From positions 5,332,001-5,396,000 of the forward strand of contig NZ_CP064703.1 of assembly GCF_023101085.1 (NCBI RefSeq): 64,000 nt of DNA. The letters run 5' to 3'. The translations under genes were made by a program, and so were the position numbers. How positions within the stretch are numbered: position 1 is the first letter of the stretch; each line of letters begins with the position of its first letter. The stretch comes from Bradyrhizobium sp. 170 (GTDB taxonomy: Bacteria > Pseudomonadota > Alphaproteobacteria > Rhizobiales > Xanthobacteraceae). Under the pieces are notes generated by a model. The model was not told the origin of the DNA and did no database searches. It saw nothing but the letters and a program-made list of their open reading frames with translations. Positions 43,143 through 51,765 of this stretch are shown piece after piece.

Positions 43143-44894
43143 TTACCCGTCGAAGACGTCCGCCGAGGCGCGGCCGGCGCGGGCGACCAATTTCTCGTCG
43201 GGCGCGGGCAGCGCCTTGCCATTGTCGCGGAAGCGGTTGGTGATGGGATAGCGGCGGTCGCGGCCGAAGTTCTTTTCCGTGACCTTGACGCCAGGTGCTG
43301 CCTGCCGGCGCTTGTATTCGGCGACGTTGAGCAGCCGGTCTATCCGCGTCACCACGTCAGCCGGGAAACCGGCCGCAATGATCGAGGCGAGAGGCTCCTC
43401 GCGCTCGACCAACCGTTCCAGAATGCCGTCGAGCACCTCGTAGGGCGGCAGCGAATCCTGGTCGGTCTGGTTCTCGCGCAGCTCCGCCGTCGGCGGCCGG
43501 GTGATGATGTTGACCGGAATGACCTCGCCCGAAGGCCCGAGCGCGCCATCCGGCTTCCATTCGTTGCGCAAGCTCGACAGGCGAAACACTTCGGTCTTGT
43601 AGATGTCCTTGATCGGATTGAAGCCGCCATTCATGTCGCCATAGAGCGTGGCGTAGCCGACCGACATTTCCGACTTGTTGCCGGTCGTCACCACCATCGC
43701 GCCGGTCTTGTTCGAAATCGCCATCAAGAGCGTACCGCGGGCGCGCGCCTGCAAGTTCTCCTCGGTGATGTCGCGCGGCAGGCCGGCGAACGGACCCGAC
43801 AGGATTTTCTCGAAGCCATTCACGGCATCGGCAATCGGCAGCACCTCGTAGCTGAAACCGAGCGCTTTCGCGAGCTTTGCGGCATCGTCGAGCGAGACTT
43901 GCGCGGTGAAACGGAACGGCAGCATCACGCCACGGACCTGATCGGCGCCGAGCGCGTCGACCGCGATCGCCGCGCACAGCGCGGAATCGATGCCGCCGGA
44001 GACGCCGAGCAATATGCCGGGAAAGCCGTTCTTGCGGACGTAATCGCGCAGGCCGAGCACGCACGCCGCGTAATCGGCCTTGTCGCCCTCGACCACCGGT
44101 ACGACCGGGCCGGAACAGCGCCAGCCGTCGGCGCTCTTGGTCCAGCGCAGCGTGACGATGCTCTCCTCGAACGCCGGCAGTTGCGCCGCGACCGAAAGAT
44201 CGGCGTTGAGCGCGAACGACGCGCCGTCGAACACCAGTTCGTCCTGCCCGCCGATCTGGTTGAGATAGACCAGCGGCAGCCCGCTCTCGGTGACGCGGGC
44301 GACCGCAATCGACAGGCGCAAATCGTTCTTGTCGCGGGCGTAGGGCGAGCCATTCGGCACCACCAGAATTTCCGCGCCGGTCTCGGCGAGGCATTCGACG
44401 ACGTTTTCGTATTCCTCTGATTCTTCGAGCCAGATGTCCTCGCAGATGGGAACGCCGACCCGGATGCCCTTGACGGTCACCGGACCCGCTGCAGGACCGC
44501 GCGCGAACAGGCGCTTCTCGTCGAACACGCCGTAATTCGGCAAGTTCGCCTTGAAGCGCAGGGCTGCAATGCGGCCCTGGTCGAGCAGCGCACAGGCATT
44601 ATAGAGCTTGCCGTCTTCGACCCATGGCGTGCCGATCAGCACCGCGGGCCCCCCGCCCGCGGTCTCGCGCGCCAGCTCCTCGACGGCGGCGCGGCAGGCG
44701 GCCTGGAACGCGGGCTTCAGCACCAGGTCTTCCGGCGGGTAGCCGGTGATGAACAATTCGGGCAGCACCAGGAGATCGGCGCCGTCGGCCTTGGCCTTGT
44801 CGCGCGCGGCGCTCGCCTTGGCGGCGTTTCCCGTGACATCGCCGACCGTCGGGTTCAACTGCGCCAGCGTGATCTTGAAGGTTGGTTCGGTCAT
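43143..44894 (-). CDS. nadE: glutamine-dependent NAD+ synthetase
   Basis: A 583-residue two-domain enzyme. The N-terminal nitrilase-type glutaminase has its cysteine in GVPICEDIW and glutamate in LPELFITGYPPEDL. The C-terminal ATP pyrophosphatase domain has the P-loop GVSGGIDSALC. It amidates nicotinate adenine dinucleotide in the last step of NAD synthesis. I start at ATG 44894 (MTEPTFKITLAQLNPTVGD), which is where the nitrilase fold begins. It is a single gene between repeats. Confidence 0.93.
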   Translation of the reverse strand: MTEPTFKITLAQLNPTVGDVTGNAAKASAARDKAKADGADLLVLPELFITGYPPEDLVLKPAFQAACRAAVEELARETAGGGPAVLIGTPWVEDGKLYNACALLDQGRIAALRFKANLPNYGVFDEKRLFARGPAAGPVTVKGIRVGVPICEDIWLEESEEYENVVECLAETGAEILVVPNGSPYARDKNDLRLSIAVARVTESGLPLVYLNQIGGQDELVFDGASFALNADLSVAAQLPAFEESIVTLRWTKSADGWRCSGPVVPVVEGDKADYAACVLGLRDYVRKNGFPGILLGVSGGIDSALCAAIAVDALGADQVRGVMLPFRFTAQVSLDDAAKLAKALGFSYEVLPIADAVNGFEKILSGPFAGLPRDITEENLQARARGTLLMAISNKTGAMVVTTGNKSEMSVGYATLYGDMNGGFNPIKDIYKTEVFRLSSLRNEWKPDGALGPSGEVIPVNIITRPPTAELRENQTDQDSLPPYEVLDGILERLVEREEPLASIIAAGFPADVVTRIDRLLNVAEYKRRQAAPGVKVTEKNFGRDRRYPITNRFRDNGKALPAPDEKLVARAGRASADVFDG

Positions 44895-44950
44895 GGGAGC
44901 GATGGTGCCTTGCACAAGAGCAAACTGCAAATGCCCGCTTCAAAGCGTCT

Positions 44951-45034
44951 TCGAGCGAAGCGGGTACCGGTTCGCATAGCAGTCAAGTTTACGCAGATTG
45001 CGTAGACTTATCTGCGCAGAAAACGCGTCAAAAC
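44951..45034. repeat. 'ttgacgcgttttctt' intergenic repeat, reverse and interrupted, copy 3
   Basis: cgaagcgggtaccggttcgc then, after about 35 bp of inserted sequence, cagaaaacgcgtcaaaac. The two halves match the reverse complement of the copy at 43053-43103. Confidence 0.65.
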
Positions 45035-45078
45035 AAAAACTTAGATATGCGTTTCCGGTCCTGATCAGAACCGCATAT

Positions 45079-45432
45079 CTAAATGGCGCCTATGCGTTCG
45101 GCGAGGGCGAACAGCCAGAATGCGCCGGCCATCAGCAGCGCCACGCCGACCGCCGCCGATCCCATGTCCTTGACCTGGCCGATCTTCGGATCGTGATCGG
45201 TAGTCAGGCGATCGGCGAGCTTCTCGATCGCGGTGTTGAGCAGCTCGACCACCAGGACAAAGGCGACGGCCGCGACAAGTTCCACGCAGCGCATGGCGGT
45301 CGTGCCGACCAGCCAGGCCAGCGGCACCGACAGCGCCAGCGCGAAAATTTCCTCGCGGACAGCCTGCTCCGAGCGGATCGCAAAAGCGAGGCCGTTACGG
45401 GTGTTGATCGTGGCCCGCCAAAGTCGCAGCAA
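45079..45432 (-). CDS. dgkA: diacylglycerol kinase
   Basis: A 117-residue, three-span membrane kinase of the DgkA family. The catalytic signature VELLNTAIEKLADR is intact, with Glu and Asn at the expected places. It phosphorylates diacylglycerol to phosphatidic acid, recycling lipid head-group by-products. The start is TTG 45432, one base after the aroG stop, so it is coupled to that gene; a later start would cut the conserved N-terminal helix. Confidence 0.85.
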   Translation of the reverse strand: MLRLWRATINTRNGLAFAIRSEQAVREEIFALALSVPLAWLVGTTAMRCVELVAAVAFVLVVELLNTAIEKLADRLTTDHDPKIGQVKDMGSAAVGVALLMAGAFWLFALAERIGAI

Positions 45433-45433
45433 G

Positions 45434-46822
45434 TCAAAGTCCCGCTGCGGCCGGCATCGGCTTTTCCTTGCCCGCCCGCTCCTGCTTGAGCAGTTCGGCG
45501 ATCAGGAAAGCCATGTCGATCGATTGTTCGGCGTTGAGACGGGGATCGCACACCGTGTGATAGCGGTCGTTGAGGTCCTCGTCGGTGATGGCGCGGGCGC
45601 CGCCGATGCATTCGGTGACGTCCTGTCCGGTCATCTCCAGATGCACACCGCCGGCATGCGTCCCTTCCGCGGCGTGGATGGCGAAGAACGACTTCACCTC
45701 CGACAGCACGCGGTCGAACGGACGGGTCTTGTAGCCCGAGGTCGAGGTGATGGTGTTGCCGTGCATGGGATCGCAGGACCAGACCACGACGCGCCCTTCC
45801 CGCTGCACGGCGCGGATCAGCGGCGCGAGATGGTCGCCGACCTTGTCGGAGCCGAACCGGTTGATCAGCGTCAGCCGCCCGGGCTCGTTGTCGGGATTGA
45901 GGATGTCGATCAGCTTCAACAGCTCGTCCGGCTTCAGCGACGGACCGCATTTCAGGCCGATCGGGTTCTTGATGCCGCGGAAATACTCGACATGGCCGTG
46001 GTCAAGCTGGCGGGTGCGATCGCCGATCCAGATCATGTGGCCCGAGGTCGCGTACCAGTCGCCGGTGGTGGAATCGACCCGCGTGAAGGCCTGCTCGTAA
46101 CCGAGCAGCAGCGCTTCGTGGCTGGTGTAGAAATCGGTGGCGCGCAGTTCGGGATGGCTTTCGAGATCCAGCCCACAGGCGCGCATGAAATTCAGCGCAT
46201 CTGAGATACGGTCCGCCAGTTCCTTGTAGCGGCGCGACTGCGGCGAATCCTTGAGGAAGCCGAGCATCCACTGGTGCACGCTGCCGAGATTGGCAAAGCC
46301 GCCGGTCGCGAAGGCGCGAAGCAGGTTCAGCGTCGCCGCCGATTGGCGGTACGCCATCAACTGGCGCTGCGGATCGGGAATGCGCGACTCCGCAGTGAAG
46401 GCAATGTCGTTGATGATGTCGCCGCGATAGCTCGGCAGCTCGACACCATTGATCTTTTCCGTGTTCGACGAACGCGGTTTGGCGAACTGCCCGGCGATGC
46501 GGCCGACCTTCACGACCGGCAGCGCGCCGGCGTAGGTCAGGACGACGGCCATCTGCAGCAGCACGCGGAAGAAGTCGCGGATGTTGTTGGCGCCATGCTC
46601 GGCAAAGCTCTCGGCGCAATCGCCGCCCTGCAGCAGGAAGGCTTCGCCCGCGGCGACGCGGGCCAACGCCTTTTTCAGATTGCGGGCCTCGCCGGCGAAC
46701 ACCAGCGGCGGAAACGTGGCGAGCTGCGCCTCGACGTCGGCCAATGCCTTGGCATCGGGATAATCGGGGACCTGCAGCACCGGCCTGGTGCGCCAGCTAT
46801 CGGGCGTCCACCGCTCGGACAT
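45434..46822 (-). CDS. aroG: class II 3-deoxy-7-phosphoheptulonate (DAHP) synthase
   Basis: A 462-residue plant-type (class II) DAHP synthase, first enzyme of the shikimate pathway, joining PEP and erythrose 4-phosphate. Typical segments are [32 protein letters not shown] and [12 protein letters not shown], the last two carrying metal and PEP ligands. ATG 46822 ([10 protein letters not shown]) has AGGAG 8 nt upstream. The frame is open for another 1.1 kb upstream, but that part is antisense to the hydrolase gene. It is followed directly by dgkA. Confidence 0.92.
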   Translation of the reverse strand: MSERWTPDSWRTRPVLQVPDYPDAKALADVEAQLATFPPLVFAGEARNLKKALARVAAGEAFLLQGGDCAESFAEHGANNIRDFFRVLLQMAVVLTYAGALPVVKVGRIAGQFAKPRSSNTEKINGVELPSYRGDIINDIAFTAESRIPDPQRQLMAYRQSAATLNLLRAFATGGFANLGSVHQWMLGFLKDSPQSRRYKELADRISDALNFMRACGLDLESHPELRATDFYTSHEALLLGYEQAFTRVDSTTGDWYATSGHMIWIGDRTRQLDHGHVEYFRGIKNPIGLKCGPSLKPDELLKLIDILNPDNEPGRLTLINRFGSDKVGDHLAPLIRAVQREGRVVVWSCDPMHGNTITSTSGYKTRPFDRVLSEVKSFFAIHAAEGTHAGGVHLEMTGQDVTECIGGARAITDEDLNDRYHTVCDPRLNAEQSIDMAFLIAELLKQERAGKEKPMPAAAGL

Positions 46823-46937
46823 GACGTTAACTCCTGAGCAAAAACCGCAACTTACAAGCGATTGTGAAGGCCGGGTTATACACATGCCTTTCGCCGACCG
46901 CCAGTTAGATTTCCGGTAGTGCTGACAAGCCCTTGCG

Positions 46938-46960
46938 GCAAAAGCCGATTTCGCTTTTGC
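46938..46960. promoter_or_regulatory. 8-bp inverted repeat in the hydrolase leader
   Basis: GCAAAAGC-N7-GCTTTTGC, 34 bp upstream of the hydrolase start and in the aroG/hydrolase divergent region. Could be an operator or leader hairpin. Confidence 0.4.
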
Positions 46961-46993
46961 TGTGGCCGCTCGCAAAGCTGGCAGGAGAACACG

Positions 46994-47899
46994 GTGGCCG
47001 AGCCGGGACTGGACGACGTATTTAGCGACGATATCACGGTGCCCGCGACGGATGGATATCCCCTTGCCGCGACGCTGTTTCTGCCCCGCGGGGCCAAGCG
47101 CCATGCCGTCCTGATCAATTCGGCGACTGCGGTTCCCCGCAAGCTCTACCGGGGCTTTGCCGGCTATCTCGCCAAACGCGGCTGCGCGGTTTTGACCTAC
47201 GACTACCGCGGCACCGGCGATAGCAGGCAGCAGGCGCTGACTGGCTACAACCAGCCGAAATCGCTGGTCGGCTTCAAGGCCTCGATGTCGGACTGGGCTG
47301 CACAGGATATTACGGCGACGGTCGCCTGGATGCGCGAGCGCTACAAGGCGCTGCCCTTCGCCTATGTCGGACATTCGTTCGGCGGCCAGGCACTCGGCCT
47401 GTTGCCGAACAATTCGGAGATTTCGCGCGCGCTCTTCATTGCAGCCCAGGCCGGCTACTGGAAACTGATGACAGCGCCGGAGCGCTACCGCGTCTACGCC
47501 CTGCTGAATTTCGTGGGCCTCCCCCTCACCCGCACGCTCGGCTACATGCCGGGCAAGGCCGGCCTCGGCATGGACCTGCCGAAGGACGCGTTCCTGCAAT
47601 GGGTCGGCTGGGTGATGAGCCCGCGTTATCTGTTCGACGACGCCAAACTCGACGCGCGGCAGAACTTCCCGAAATACCAGGGCGCGTTGCGGGCGCTCTG
47701 CATGTCCGACGATCCCTGGGCGACGCGGCCCGCGGTCGAATTGCTGTGCTCGGGATTTACCTCGATCAAGCCAGAGATCGTCACGGTGACGCCGGCGGAT
47801 ACCGGCGCGAGCAGGATCGGGCACATGGGATTCTTCAGGCCCGAACATCGCGACACGCTGTGGCGTGGGGCGGCGGAGTGGATTGAAGCGGGGGAATAG
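46994..47899 (+). CDS. alpha/beta hydrolase
   Basis: A 301-residue serine hydrolase. The nucleophile elbow is GHSFGG (Ser128), with the oxyanion region near [11 protein letters not shown] and a C-terminal GHMGFF that provides the likely histidine. No signal peptide is seen. I start at GTG 46994 because AGGAG lies 6 nt upstream, and the frame before it contains a hairpin (46938-46960). It is divergent from aroG. The substrate is unknown. Confidence 0.83.
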   Translation: MAEPGLDDVFSDDITVPATDGYPLAATLFLPRGAKRHAVLINSATAVPRKLYRGFAGYLAKRGCAVLTYDYRGTGDSRQQALTGYNQPKSLVGFKASMSDWAAQDITATVAWMRERYKALPFAYVGHSFGGQALGLLPNNSEISRALFIAAQAGYWKLMTAPERYRVYALLNFVGLPLTRTLGYMPGKAGLGMDLPKDAFLQWVGWVMSPRYLFDDAKLDARQNFPKYQGALRALCMSDDPWATRPAVELLCSGFTSIKPEIVTVTPADTGASRIGHMGFFRPEHRDTLWRGAAEWIEAGE

Positions 47900-47926
47900 T
47901 TTTAGTCGCGCGCCGCTGGTTGTTGT

Positions 47927-48005
47927 CGTCATTGCGAGCGCAGCGAAGCAATCCATAGCGCCGCAAGTGGAGGGCGTGGATTGCTTCGCTGCGCTCGCAA
48001 TGACG
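47927..48005. repeat. 'cattgcgagcgcagcgaagc' palindromic repeat, complete copy
   Basis: Arms cgtcattgcgagcgcagcga and tcgctgcgctcgcaatgacg are fully complementary around a short spacer. It sits 28 bp after the hydrolase stop and can form a long hairpin. A half copy is at 3871-3900. Confidence 0.88.
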
Positions 48006-48031
48006 GTGGAAATAGTTGCGTCCGCTGCTCG

Positions 48032-48388
48032 CTACACCCGCCTGAACGCAATCGCGCGGGCAAGCGACCTCGCTCGCGTGCGAACCGCGCCGCCATCATT
48101 GCCGCTATGAACGATCCACTGGCCGTCAGGTGTTTGTCCCGTGATGATCCCGACGTGATGCGGCCAAACCACCACCACGCCGATTCCGGGACCGCCGGCA
48201 TTCATGCCTTCGCTCGCCCAGGAGCGTGCGAGTGCAAGGCGACGATCCGGTTTGCCCAGATATTTGCTTAAGTAACTGCCGCACCAGCCGTGCGCCCGGT
48301 GACCGTGATGCCGGTGTTGAGGACGCGCATTCGCTTCGATGGAAAAGACGAACAGCAGAACAGAAGCGATCGCGAGAGGCTTCGACAT
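48032..48388 (-). CDS. small secreted CHAP/NlpC-like protein
   Basis: A 118-residue protein with a signal peptide (to about ANARP), a His-rich stretch (HRHHGHRAHG), then a compact domain with Cys36 in GWCGSYL and His78 in PHHVGII. The sequence LALARSWASEG and the end HSGNDGGAVRTRARS resemble the TIGR02594-type cysteine peptidase/amidase family. It may cleave peptidoglycan or be an inactive relative. ATG 48388 has GGAG 7 nt upstream. The functional call is by pattern only. Confidence 0.65.
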   Translation of the reverse strand: MSKPLAIASVLLFVFSIEANARPQHRHHGHRAHGWCGSYLSKYLGKPDRRLALARSWASEGMNAGGPGIGVVVVWPHHVGIITGQTPDGQWIVHSGNDGGAVRTRARSLARAIAFRRV

Positions 48389-48572
48389 GGGGTTACTCCG
48401 CTGGAGGGACAAGCGCGCCGCCAACAGCGATCGATCCGGATAGTTCCGGCATGACTGCCATTCGTTCGCCGCAGAATGAGTGCCAAAGCGAGCGTCAAGG
48501 CGGCCTTGAGGCGCCGTTGAAACCAGTTCTGGCTTACCGAATTAGCCCTTCCAGCAAGGTGAGAGGCCGTCC

Positions 48573-49163
48573 ATGGAAGGCATTCGCGACGCGGCGCATC
48601 TATGCATCGATATGCAGAACATCTTCGCCAGAGGCGGCGTGTGGGAAACGCCATGGATGGAACGGGTATTGCCGGTCATCTCGGATCTCTGCGCGCGCTA
48701 CAGGGAGCGGACGGTGTTCACGCGCTTCATCACGCCGCAGCAGCCGCAAGACCGGCGCGGTCAATGGCAGGCCTATTTCACCAGATGGCAGCGCGCGACG
48801 CGCAGCAATCTGGCACCCCGCGCCCTCGATATCGTGCCTGAGCTTGCGCGCTACTCGCCGCCGGCGCTCATCATCGACAAGCCCGCCTATTCCGCATTCT
48901 TCGGGTCACGGCTCGGTCATTTGCTGGTGGAGCGGCACGTCGGGACGGTGGTGGTGTCGGGCGCGGAGACCGACGTCTGCGTGCTCTCCACCGTGCTCGG
49001 CGCGGTCGATCTCGGTTTCCGCGTGGTGATCGTACAGGACGCCCTGTGCAGTTCCTCGGACACCGGTCACGATGCGCTGATGACCATGTACCGGACCAGG
49101 TTTCACGAACAGATCGATCTCGTCAGCGCCGAGGAGCTGTTCGAGATGTGGCATCCGGATTAG
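48573..49163 (+). CDS. isochorismatase-like cysteine hydrolase
   Basis: A 196-residue member of the isochorismatase/nicotinamidase superfamily. The catalytic triad is visible: Asp13 (CIDMQN), Lys103 (IDKPAYSAF) and Cys136 (ETDVCV). Such enzymes hydrolyse amides or vinyl ethers such as nicotinamide, N-carbamoyl compounds or isochorismate; the substrate here is not clear. The next gene starts 81 bp later on the same strand. Confidence 0.85.
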   Translation: MEGIRDAAHLCIDMQNIFARGGVWETPWMERVLPVISDLCARYRERTVFTRFITPQQPQDRRGQWQAYFTRWQRATRSNLAPRALDIVPELARYSPPALIIDKPAYSAFFGSRLGHLLVERHVGTVVVSGAETDVCVLSTVLGAVDLGFRVVIVQDALCSSSDTGHDALMTMYRTRFHEQIDLVSAEELFEMWHPD

Positions 49164-49244
49164 CCGCGCCGACGCGCGTCGGGAACTGCCGCGGCGCGCC
49201 CGACGTTGACCTCGTTGCAGTCGTCGCACGAGAGGACCAAACCC

Positions 49245-50321
49245 ATGGCGGAGCCGGACGTTCGCAAGGGAATGCCGCCCGTCAAATTGCCGCGCGCGGA
49301 ATTCGAGAAGCGCTATCGCAGCCGCTTCGTCGATCCGGCCTTCCAGCCGCTGCAGCGCGAACTCGACGCCATCGTCGCGGCTGCGTGGGATGCCTACAGC
49401 CATTCGCGAAAGGCGCCGCATACGCGTAAGGCGGGGCCGGGCTTTGCCGATCCGGAATACGAGATCTCGGTGGACTGGCTCGCGGCGCGCGAGGCCATTC
49501 TTGAAGCGCAGCGCCGCCACGACGATGCGGCCGGGCAGCCGCGCATGCTCATCATCAACGGCTCGGCGCGCAGCGAGCATACCTGCCCCGGCGAAATGTC
49601 GAAGAGCTGGCGGCTGGTGAAGATCGCCGAGCCGGTGCTTGCCGGAATGGGCTTCGCCGTCGACATCCTCGACCTGTCGCGCCTGACGTCGGAATATGGC
49701 CGGCAGATTCATCCCTGCAAATCCTGCGTCTCGACCGCGATGCCGCTCTGTCACTGGCCCTGCAGTTGCTATCCGAATTATTCGCTCGGCCAGACCGACG
49801 ACTGGATGAACGCGATCTATCCGCTCTGGGTTTCGGCCCACGGCATCCTGATGGTGGCGCCGGTGAACTGGTATCACGCACCGACCGCGCTGAAGGCGAT
49901 GATGGACCGGCTGGTCTGTGCCGACGGCGGCAATCCTGATCCGACGTCGACGCACGGCAAGCACGCCGACCAGGCCAAGGCGCTGGAATTGAAAGGCTGG
50001 CCCTACCCGCGGCACCTTGCCGGCCGGCATTTCGGGCTCGTCGTGCACGGCGACAGCGCGGGCGCCGAGACGCTGCGCCGCTCGCTTTCGGACTGGCTGA
50101 CCGACATGGCGCTGATCTCGGCGGGACGCACCAGCGAGGCCGATGGCTATATCGGCTACATGGAGCCCTACGCCACCTCGCATCAGGCGCTCGACGAGGA
50201 TCGCGAGTTTCAGGAAGAGACGATCAACGTCGCCCGCGCGCTCGGCAACGCGGTGAAGCTCGCGCGCGCGGGGAAATTCGAAAATCCGGCAGCGGGGCTT
50301 GTGGAGCCCAATCCGAAGTAG
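49245..50321 (+). CDS. NADPH-dependent FMN reductase-like flavoprotein with cysteine cluster
   Basis: A 358-residue protein with a flavodoxin-like FMN reductase domain from about residue 95 (MLIINGSARSEHTCPGEMSK, then MVAPVNWYHAPTALKAMMDRLVC). It carries an additional helical N-terminal region of about 95 residues. Five cysteines cluster at about residues 160-180 (HPCKSCVSTAMPLCHWPCSC), which could bind an iron-sulfur cluster or zinc. The function is probably a quinone, azo or metal reductase, but the cofactor arrangement is not standard. ATG 49245 has a GAGGA site upstream. Confidence 0.8.
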   Translation: MAEPDVRKGMPPVKLPRAEFEKRYRSRFVDPAFQPLQRELDAIVAAAWDAYSHSRKAPHTRKAGPGFADPEYEISVDWLAAREAILEAQRRHDDAAGQPRMLIINGSARSEHTCPGEMSKSWRLVKIAEPVLAGMGFAVDILDLSRLTSEYGRQIHPCKSCVSTAMPLCHWPCSCYPNYSLGQTDDWMNAIYPLWVSAHGILMVAPVNWYHAPTALKAMMDRLVCADGGNPDPTSTHGKHADQAKALELKGWPYPRHLAGRHFGLVVHGDSAGAETLRRSLSDWLTDMALISAGRTSEADGYIGYMEPYATSHQALDEDREFQEETINVARALGNAVKLARAGKFENPAAGLVEPNPK

Positions 50322-50325
50322 CTGC

Positions 50326-50407
50326 GTAGGATGGGTAGAGCGAAGCGAAACCCATCACCTCTCCGCGCAAGAAAATGATGGGTATCGCTTCGCTCTACCC
50401 ATCCTAC
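50326..50407. repeat. 'gtaggatgggtagagcgaag' palindromic repeat, complete copy
   Basis: Arms gtaggatgggtagagcgaag and cttcgctctacccatcctac are perfectly complementary. It lies between convergent genes 50321 and 50421, so it may serve as a terminator for both. Confidence 0.88.
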
Positions 50408-50420
50408 GCGCCGCTGCTCC

Positions 50421-51272
50421 CTACTTCCCGTAGCTGTAAAACCCCTGGCCGGTCTTGCGGCCGAGATGGCCGGCGGCGACCATTTCCTTCAACAGCGGCG
50501 CGGGGCGATATTTCGGATCGTTGAAGCCCTCATAGAAGACTTCCATCACCGACAGCATGGTATCGAGCCCGATCATGTCGGCCAGCGCCAGCGGGCCGAT
50601 CGGGTGGTTGCAACCGAGCTTCATGCCGGCGTCGAGGTCTTCCGCCGTGGCGATGCCTTCCTGCAGCGCAAAGATCGCCTCGTTGATCATCGGGCAGAGG
50701 ATGCGGTTGACCGCAAAGCCCGGGCTGTTCTTCGCCGTTATGGATACCTTGCCGATCCGTTTTGCAAAGGCTTCCGCCTTGGCGTGGGTATCGTCGGAGG
50801 TCTGCAAACCACGGATCAATTCCAACAGCGCCATCAGCGGCACCGGATTGAAGAAGTGCAGGCCGATGAAGCGGTCCGGGCGATCGGTCGCGGCGGCAAG
50901 TTTCGTGATCGAGATCGAGGACGTATTGGTGGCGAGCAGCGCCCGCGGCTGCAGTTTCGTGCAAAGATCCTTCAGGATCTTGACCTTCAAATCCTCGTTC
51001 TCGGTCGCCGCCTCGATGACGAGATCGCAGGTGGAAAACTTCGCGGTGTCCGTGCTCGTCGTGATCCGCGCCAGCGCGGCCTGCCGGTCGGCATCGGTCA
51101 TCTTCTGCTTGTTGACCAGCCGCTCCAGGCTGTTGGAGACAACCGACATGCCACGCGTGAGCGCGGCATCGGAGATGTCGGTCATGACGACGGGAAGACC
51201 GGCGGCGGCACATACCTGCGCAATGCCGTTACCCATCGTGCCCGCGCCTACGATACCGATTGATTCGATCAT
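50421..51272 (-). CDS. 3-hydroxybutyryl-CoA dehydrogenase
   Basis: A 283-residue enzyme of the 3-hydroxyacyl-CoA dehydrogenase family. It has the NAD-binding GAGTMGNGIAQV at the N-terminus, the catalytic His-Glu region in GLHFFNPVPLMALLELI, and the C-terminal dimerisation domain with GRKTGQGFYSY. It interconverts acetoacetyl-CoA and 3-hydroxybutyryl-CoA, feeding polyhydroxybutyrate turnover or fatty acid use. It is not next to etfAB or pha genes here. Confidence 0.92.
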   Translation of the reverse strand: MIESIGIVGAGTMGNGIAQVCAAAGLPVVMTDISDAALTRGMSVVSNSLERLVNKQKMTDADRQAALARITTSTDTAKFSTCDLVIEAATENEDLKVKILKDLCTKLQPRALLATNTSSISITKLAAATDRPDRFIGLHFFNPVPLMALLELIRGLQTSDDTHAKAEAFAKRIGKVSITAKNSPGFAVNRILCPMINEAIFALQEGIATAEDLDAGMKLGCNHPIGPLALADMIGLDTMLSVMEVFYEGFNDPKYRPAPLLKEMVAAGHLGRKTGQGFYSYGK

Positions 51273-51362
51273 GGGGATAACTCCGTTATTGAATGCTTGC
51301 CTGCACCGATATCAGAGTGCGGCGGCAATCGGTAGTCCTTGGCACGCTCACTCGGGCCGCTC

Positions 51363-51677
51363 CTAGGACGCATCGGTGTCGCCGAAAACCTGATGGAGCA
51401 CATGCCGGAGTTCAAACTGGTTGCAACCGCGAGAGGGAATGTTGCCGCGACCGTCGGGTGCCTCCAGCTCCCAGCCCTCCTCGAGGTCCGACCAATAAAG
51501 CAGCTTCTTGTCGAGAACCGCCACCGCAACGACGAATTCCTCAGGGGAGTCACTCACGCCGACTGTACGCGGACGGATCAGCGCGCTTTCGAGAGCCGCC
51601 CGATGCTGCGGATGAAGCGATGCCATGTCCGCGGCGAGCCGTCTCGTTACCAGAGAAATTTCGGGCTCGCGTGACAC
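51363..51677 (-). CDS. hypothetical protein, 104 residues
   Basis: A short soluble protein with a helical N-terminus (ISLVTRRLAADMASLHPQHRAALESAL) and an acidic, tryptophan-containing C-terminal half (DKKLLYWSDLEEGWELEAPDG). I recognise no family. GTG 51677 is taken as start but has no clear ribosome site; ATG 51626 is an alternative. It lies downstream of gor on the same strand, separated by a half repeat. Confidence 0.55.
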   Translation of the reverse strand: MSREPEISLVTRRLAADMASLHPQHRAALESALIRPRTVGVSDSPEEFVVAVAVLDKKLLYWSDLEEGWELEAPDGRGNIPSRGCNQFELRHVLHQVFGDTDAS

Positions 51678-51725
51678 AGGACTACAACCTAGATCAATTT
51701 GTCAGCCGTCGCGTTTCACGGAAGG

Positions 51726-51757
51726 TGATGGGTATCGCTTCGCTCCACCCATCCTAC
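51726..51757. repeat. half copy of the 'gtaggatggg' repeat
   Basis: tgatgggtatcgcttcgctc then cacccatcctac repeats the right arm of the element at 50326-50407, with one mismatch. The left arm is missing. Confidence 0.75.
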
Positions 51758-51765
51758 GACCCCGC

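Noticed and set aside
45434..47956. 840-codon minus-strand frame as one fused protein
   Set aside because: Only the last 462 codons are DAHP synthase. The upstream part is antisense to an alpha/beta hydrolase, and a proper ribosome site sits at ATG 46822.
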